Position numbers and translations under genes: made by a program
The notes under the pieces: generated by a model
What the model was told of the DNA's origin: nothing
The model's input: the letters and a program-made list of their open reading frames with translations, nothing else
The model's database searches: none
Source of the DNA: Brachionus koreanus
Taxonomy: Eukaryota > Rotifera > Eurotatoria > Ploima > Brachionidae
DNA: 25,423 nt
Direction of reading: 5' to 3'
Assembly: GCA_016987375.1 (NCBI GenBank)
Contig: PJRA01000160.1
Span: 1,233,777-1,259,199, forward strand
Shown: positions 21,743-25,423 of the stretch, one piece after another
Numbering within the stretch: the first letter of the stretch is position 1
Layout: the number at the start of each line of letters is the position of its first letter

Positions 21743-24004
21743 ATGCAATTACTAATAGCATTAGTTTTTTTAATAATTGTTAATTCATCGGCTCAGTCCG
21801 AATGGATGTACAAATTCACACCGACCAAGCACATCAATTCCCAATTGTCAATAGAATGCGAAGTGAGCGATCAAATTTGGATCGGCTGGGCACACTATGG
21901 AACCCGTAACACGTCCAGTGATGTTCGATTGCCAGACGAGTCGGACTGCTGGATGAACTTTACCGAAAAAATAGCCGAACAATGCAACGGATGGTCTCAG
22001 TGCGATTTATCGTCTCAGCCCACCTACATACACAAATGTGCCAAAATATCAGACTATTTGTATGTTACTTACAAATGCATTAATCAATTGAACACGTTGG
22101 ACATTTGTAAACATTCGTCTAAAACATTTACTAATCCAAGCGAAGAATTTTACATAAAATCATCCGAATTTCCGGACGAGTACTCGGCAAATTTGGACTG
22201 TTCCTGTTCAATAAGCTCATCGTCTCATCTAAATCTAAAATATGACATTCTCTGGTTTTCGCTTCAAGACAACGATTATTTACAAATTCAAAATAAGAAC
22301 ATATCCGGCTGGATTAATCCGACTTATGAAATTCCCATCAAAAATAAACAGAGCCAAATTCGTTTCACTACCGACGATGCACTGGCTTACAAAGGCTTTT
22401 GGCTCAAAATAGGCACACGCAAGACATGTCAACACGACTGGCAGCTAGTTGGCGACAGCTGTATCAAAGTATTCACTGAAGAGCTTGATTGGCGCTCGGC
22501 AAATTTAAAATGTAGCCAAATGAATGGCAATTTGCTCAAATTGGACGATGTTGTATCTGATTTAAAATTAACTCAGTACATGAATTCATTCTATCCCGAA
22601 ATAGACTCATACTGGATCGGCCTACGCAAATATGTTGACCAGTACAACCAAGAAAAATGGATGTGGTCCAGCAATTCGACTATTTATAATGACATGTCTT
22701 GGTGGCCATGGCGCAAATTAAGCCAGTATGAATATGCACTGAATAGCAATTGTGTGCACAAGAGAAAAAATGAAGATGGCTATTTTACTGCTTCATGTGA
22801 TTCAAAGACCAAAAGCAGCTTTATATGTCAAACAAGCTCGTTTCCTGCTCTCATTGATGAGTACAGAGTTGACATTGAATGTGGAAAAACTTCAGATATC
22901 AAAGTAGTGCAAAGTAAACCAGCCAAAAACAGCATAAACAATGTCATATTGCCAACAATTGCCAAACCATCAAGTTATGCTAATTTAGAGTATGCTAAGC
23001 CTACTAGTAAAAAATTGTCTCAAATCAAGACTAAAATTATTCCGACAACCAGTTTGTTTAGGACAGTTGTGACAAATTTTCCATCTTCGTCAAGTGCTCA
23101 GCCTATATTGGTTAGACAAGCTGAAAAGTTGAACACCACTGTTCTAGCGGGCATAATATCGGGCATCGGTCTTGTAATTATTATAGTAAACTTGGCTATT
23201 TTGTTTATGTGCAGACGCAATTTGAAAAAAATAATCAAAAGCTCAAAGCAGTCAACAGGCGAAGAAATGATACAAGACTACTTTGAAGCGTTTAATACAC
23301 TGCATTCTAAAAGTCTAAAGGGAACTTTGGTCCAGCCCAAGCAAGAGAGTGTATTGACAATTCCAAACTTGAAACAAGACGAGGCCACATTGTTCTATCC
23401 GAATCAGTTTGGTCGGGATGTGGACATGAGACAATCGGCATTTAAGCCGTTTACCAAAGATCAAATACAGGATGTTCAACGACTGCTCAATCAAAGTCAA
23501 TATGACAAAATGAACCATCAATTGGCGCTCAAAAATAAACTAATTCACAATGATTCGATTGGTCAGTATGCGCACACTTATGAGAGCGTTGATACATTGG
23601 AATTTGGAAGACGAAATCCAACTTTAATTGGTATTAGAAATTACAAGCCAAGTCACGAAGTCAATTTGTTGCAGTCGCCTAATTCGGCCGATTCGAGTGA
23701 CAATACGAACAATCTTTCAACATCGACTAATTTGTCATCTAGTTCCGGAGCGTCGTCTACCCATCACTTTTTCAAACCTCAAAATTTAACCCAAATACAA
23801 TTAGCAAATTTAATTCAAAATTCTAAAAATTTAGTCACTTATCCGTGTGATAATATGCTAATGGGCGGTGAATGGAGTCCGGATAGTGCCTATTACAGTT
23901 CAATACCAAACTATGCTACTTTTAATAATCAAATTAATTCTAATCAACATATTCAGTTTTTAGTCAATCCAAACGAAAATTTGACCAAAACTCATCTAGT
24001 TTAA
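21743..24004 (+). CDS. Single-pass membrane receptor: SUEL-type lectin, CUB and C-type-lectin-like domains
   Basis: The 753-residue product looks like a type I cell-surface receptor. Residues 1-18 are a signal peptide. Residues ~35-112 resemble a galactose-binding (SUEL/rhamnose-type) lectin domain, with IGWAHYGT, CNGWSQC and a final YLYVTYKC, and cysteines at 39, 69, 81, 87, 99 and 112. Residues ~122-227 are a CUB domain (FPDEYSANLDC, NDYLQIQ, IRFTTDDALAYKGF). Residues 229-362 are a C-type-lectin-like fold (WRSANLKC, WIGL, WMWSS, paired Cys 257/362 and 337/352). It lacks EPN or QPD and WND motifs, so calcium-dependent sugar binding is doubtful. A Ser/Thr/Pro stalk leads to a membrane span at ~466-489, stopped by CRRNLKK. 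The 264-residue tail is Asn/Ser-rich with candidate tyrosine signals (YDKM, YESV, YSSI, YATF). Five N-glycosylation sequons lie outside the cell. The ORF has no intron, and its GC content is well above the flanks. The ATG is the first in frame after a TAA at 21710. The ligand and pathway are unknown; a role in adhesion, recognition or innate defence is inference. Confidence 0.9.
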   Translation: MQLLIALVFLIIVNSSAQSEWMYKFTPTKHINSQLSIECEVSDQIWIGWAHYGTRNTSSDVRLPDESDCWMNFTEKIAEQCNGWSQCDLSSQPTYIHKCAKISDYLYVTYKCINQLNTLDICKHSSKTFTNPSEEFYIKSSEFPDEYSANLDCSCSISSSSHLNLKYDILWFSLQDNDYLQIQNKNISGWINPTYEIPIKNKQSQIRFTTDDALAYKGFWLKIGTRKTCQHDWQLVGDSCIKVFTEELDWRSANLKCSQMNGNLLKLDDVVSDLKLTQYMNSFYPEIDSYWIGLRKYVDQYNQEKWMWSSNSTIYNDMSWWPWRKLSQYEYALNSNCVHKRKNEDGYFTASCDSKTKSSFICQTSSFPALIDEYRVDIECGKTSDIKVVQSKPAKNSINNVILPTIAKPSSYANLEYAKPTSKKLSQIKTKIIPTTSLFRTVVTNFPSSSSAQPILVRQAEKLNTTVLAGIISGIGLVIIIVNLAILFMCRRNLKKIIKSSKQSTGEEMIQDYFEAFNTLHSKSLKGTLVQPKQESVLTIPNLKQDEATLFYPNQFGRDVDMRQSAFKPFTKDQIQDVQRLLNQSQYDKMNHQLALKNKLIHNDSIGQYAHTYESVDTLEFGRRNPTLIGIRNYKPSHEVNLLQSPNSADSSDNTNNLSTSTNLSSSSGASSTHHFFKPQNLTQIQLANLIQNSKNLVTYPCDNMLMGGEWSPDSAYYSSIPNYATFNNQINSNQHIQFLVNPNENLTKTHLV

Positions 24005-24195
24005 AAGCATTAGCCAAACCAAAACCGTTTATTGTATACAAAATGTATTTAAATATTTTACTATTGTATAATAATTTCGTCTTTTTTTATTTTCTATCAG
24101 GGATTTTAAAAATTATCAAATTTATTTTATTTTTTTTCATATAATCTACTAATTGTTATATTTTTAATATTTAATAAAATCATTAAAATTGAAGA
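24005..24195 (+). terminator. 3' UTR and polyadenylation signal of the lectin gene
   Basis: AT-rich sequence follows the TAA stop. AATAAA lies at 24173-24178, about 170 nt downstream, so cleavage would be expected roughly 15-30 nt later, near 24190-24205. This leaves only about 50 bp before the retrotransposon starts. Confidence 0.6.
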
Positions 24196-24254
24196 AAAAT
24201 TTTCTTATTTATAGTTTTTTTTCCTTTTTATTCCTTTTGGAGAATAGCGTCATT

Positions 24255-24377
24255 CTATCTCTTCATGTCTTTCCCATTTCGATGACCTCTTTCATGATTG
24301 TTGACCACTATGTTGCTGCTTCTCTTCCTACCTTTCATCGCCTTTAAGATACCAATTGAAGAACTTTTATTGGTATC
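24255..24377 (-). pseudogene. Inverted N-terminal reverse-transcriptase fragment
   Basis: On the minus strand this encodes SIGILKAMKGRKRSSN and, after a one-base frame change, MKEVIEMGK. The Lys-rich LKAMKGRK block and the following basic helix resemble the segment that in CR1/Jockey-type enzymes lies just before the conserved FVPTQWK region. That region is found on the plus strand right after this piece. The order of residues along the minus strand is what an inversion of the adjacent upstream part would give. A 9-bp inverted repeat GATACCAAT/ATTGGTATC (24348-24356, 24369-24377) marks the junction. The homology judgement is by eye only. Confidence 0.4.
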
Positions 24378-25043
24378 CTTTGTTCTTCTATTGTTGAACT
24401 GTTTGGCAATTTTAACAAACATAGTTTTGTGCCGACTCAATGGAAACTAGCAAACATAACACCAATTCCAAAAGTTGAACACCCAAAAGACCCTGGAGAT
24501 TTTAGACCGATTAGTGTTACATCTATCCTATCAAAAGTGTTCGAAAGGATCATGTGTAAATTTATTATTAACAAAATACAGAACACCTGGCAGACTAACA
24601 AGCAGCACGGTTTTCTCCCAGGTAAGAGCACAATGAACGCCGTGATTAAAGTAATTGATGACTAGAGTATGGCGATTGACAGAAAAGAATCTATTCTAAC
24701 TAAATTCTTTGACTTCGCTAAAGCCTTCGATTTAGTTGACCAAGAAATACTTTTAACAAAACTCGATAGACTACTCCCAAACTGGGTCACTTCATGGGTA
24801 GCCACTTACTTAACTAACCGCAAGTAGAGACTTAAAATAGATGAATTTGAAATGCAATGGAAAACTTTTAAAGCCTGTGTTATTCAAGGGAGCGTTCTAG
24901 GTCCAAATCTGTTTATACTATTTACTTCTGATCTCAACAATTATCTCCCATCGAGGGCAGAAATTGAAAAATATGCCGATGACATATTAGGCTATTTAAT
25001 TGGTAGAGCTAAAAGTAATCACGCTAAAAATAATCAAAGATGA
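24378..25043 (+). pseudogene. LINE reverse transcriptase, fingers and palm, with stop codons
   Basis: One continuous frame shows the motifs of non-LTR reverse transcriptase in order: WKLANITPIPK (from 24441), DFRPISVTSILSKVFERI (~24507), QHGFLPGKST (~24603), motif A FDFAKAFD with the catalytic Asp at 24711, motif B QGSVLGPNLF (~24888) and motif C YADD (24972-24983). The frame is broken by TAG at 24663-24665, where relatives usually have Trp, and TAG at 24825-24827, where relatives usually have Gln. Each is a single transition from TGG or CAG. It ends at TGA 25041-25043 within a duplicated segment. The catalytic residues are intact, but the protein could not be made. Confidence 0.85.
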
Positions 25044-25077
25044 CATATTAGGCTATTTAATAGGTAGAGCGATAAGT
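24978..25077 (+). repeat. 61-bp-offset imperfect tandem duplication at the YADD region
   Basis: The 39 nt starting GATGACATATTAGG at 24978 recur at 25039 with three mismatches. The offset of 61 nt is not a multiple of three, so the second copy is out of frame and creates the TGA at 25041. The spacer contains AAAAATAATCAAA, which recurs further downstream. Confidence 0.8.
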
Positions 25078-25423
25078 GGTTTACAGACAACAAAATGAAA
25101 TTAAACACTAAGAAATGTAAAGTTGTTTTCACTCCCGGAAAAGACTGCGACAAACCAATTAAACTTTTCCTGAAAGGCGAAATCTTAGAAACAGTCGATT
25201 CTTACCTCTATCTCGGTATAGAAATTAATACTGGAGACAACGCAAATAACAAAAATAATCGAAAAATCAAAAATAAATCAAAAAATAATCAAAAACAAGA
25301 ATAGCGTCCCATTTCTCATCAAACAACTCAAACTTGGCTTCAAATCTGATATTCTCGTGACTGTCTTCAAAAGTCTATTTATTAGTCACTTCGATTATAA
25401 CAGTCCCGTTTTGATATCTGTGT
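25077..25423 (+). pseudogene. LINE reverse transcriptase, thumb and C-terminal part
   Basis: The original frame resumes with KWFTDNKMKLNTKKCKVVF, the conserved helix after motif C, and then YLYLGIEI, the motif E-like block. A simple-sequence tract (25244-25299) rich in AAAAATAATC-like units follows, after which the frame shifts by one. The shifted frame from about 25297 reads PFLIKQLKLGFKSDI and VFKSLFISHFDYNSPV, typical of the C-terminal connection region of this class. The open frame at 25095-25304 is therefore only part of a broken ORF. It continues past the window end. Confidence 0.7.
25244..25299 (+). repeat. A-rich simple-sequence tract inside the LINE
   Basis: Diverged units close to AAAAATAATC(A/G)AA repeat here and once at 25026-25038. 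Translated in frame they give the low-complexity Asn/Lys stretch, and the reading frame differs before and after the tract. Confidence 0.6.

Larger units (their letters stand above)
24250..25423 (+). mobile_element. Degraded non-LTR (LINE) retrotransposon, continues past the right edge
   Basis: A reverse transcriptase of the CR1/L2/Jockey type is recognisable on the plus strand from about 24378 to the window end. The segment 24255-24377 appears to be an inverted piece of the same ORF, so this copy is 5' truncated and 5' inverted. It is non-functional, with in-frame stops, frame changes and internal duplication. It lies immediately downstream of the lectin polyadenylation signal in the same orientation. 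Its 3' end and target-site duplication are outside the window. Confidence 0.8.

Noticed and set aside
23315..23521. Minus-strand open frame within the lectin gene
   Set aside because: Shadow of the real coding strand.
24437..24631. Minus-strand open frame within the reverse transcriptase
   Set aside because: Shadow of the plus-strand RT motifs WKLANITPIPK and DFRPIS.
24663..24827. Stop-codon reassignment (TAG as sense)
   Set aside because: The same element has a frame-shifting duplication and other damage, so simple decay explains the TAG codons.

Overview
This is AT-rich animal DNA, with about three quarters or more A+T outside the single gene. It holds one intact protein gene, one broken retrotransposon at the right edge, and more than 20 kb without any gene I can name. 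A eukaryote is indicated by the secreted/membrane lectin gene (signal peptide, three extracellular modules, one membrane span, long cytoplasmic tail), by an AATAAA polyadenylation signal, by tRNA-derived SINE-like repeats and by a non-LTR reverse transcriptase. The base composition and the galactose-lectin/CUB/C-type-lectin combination would fit a small invertebrate such as a monogonont rotifer or another spiralian. That placement is a guess from memory, not a demonstrated result.

Layout. 1-1330 is a cluster of small repeats: an (ATT)n tract, a ~350 bp fold-back element, a minus-strand tRNA-derived SINE, and a hairpin followed by an (AAAT)n tail. 1331-19680 is mostly featureless AT-rich DNA. 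Exceptions are a fold-back hairpin (2935-3060), a motif-rich patch (5040-5580), a cTTCGg hairpin (5916-5932), a probable retroelement 3' tail (6885-6967), an exon-like ORF behind a good splice acceptor (13371-13578) and a GC-richer island (17025-17195). 19688-20260 is a second copy of the same SINE on the plus strand, interrupted by 156 bp and flanked by ~65 bp direct repeats. 20260-21742 is the probable promoter and 5' leader of the gene, with TATA-like boxes, a hairpin and a possible leader intron acceptor.

21743-24004 encodes a 753-residue type I membrane protein: signal peptide, SUEL/galactose-binding-lectin-like domain, CUB domain, C-type-lectin-like domain without the usual calcium/sugar motifs, stalk, membrane span, and a 264-residue tail rich in Tyr, Ser and Asn. 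It looks like a cell-surface recognition receptor.

24250-25423 is a degraded non-LTR retrotransposon of the CR1/L2/Jockey type. It has two in-frame TAG stops, a 61-bp-offset duplication of the YADD region, and simple-sequence tracts at the places where the frame is lost. Its first ~125 bp appear to be an inverted piece of the same ORF, as expected from twin priming. The element runs off the right edge.

I found no prokaryotic features, CRISPR arrays or intact RNA genes. The items most worth a second look are the SINE family with its unusually long flanking direct repeats, the 5'-inverted LINE copy and the receptor architecture.
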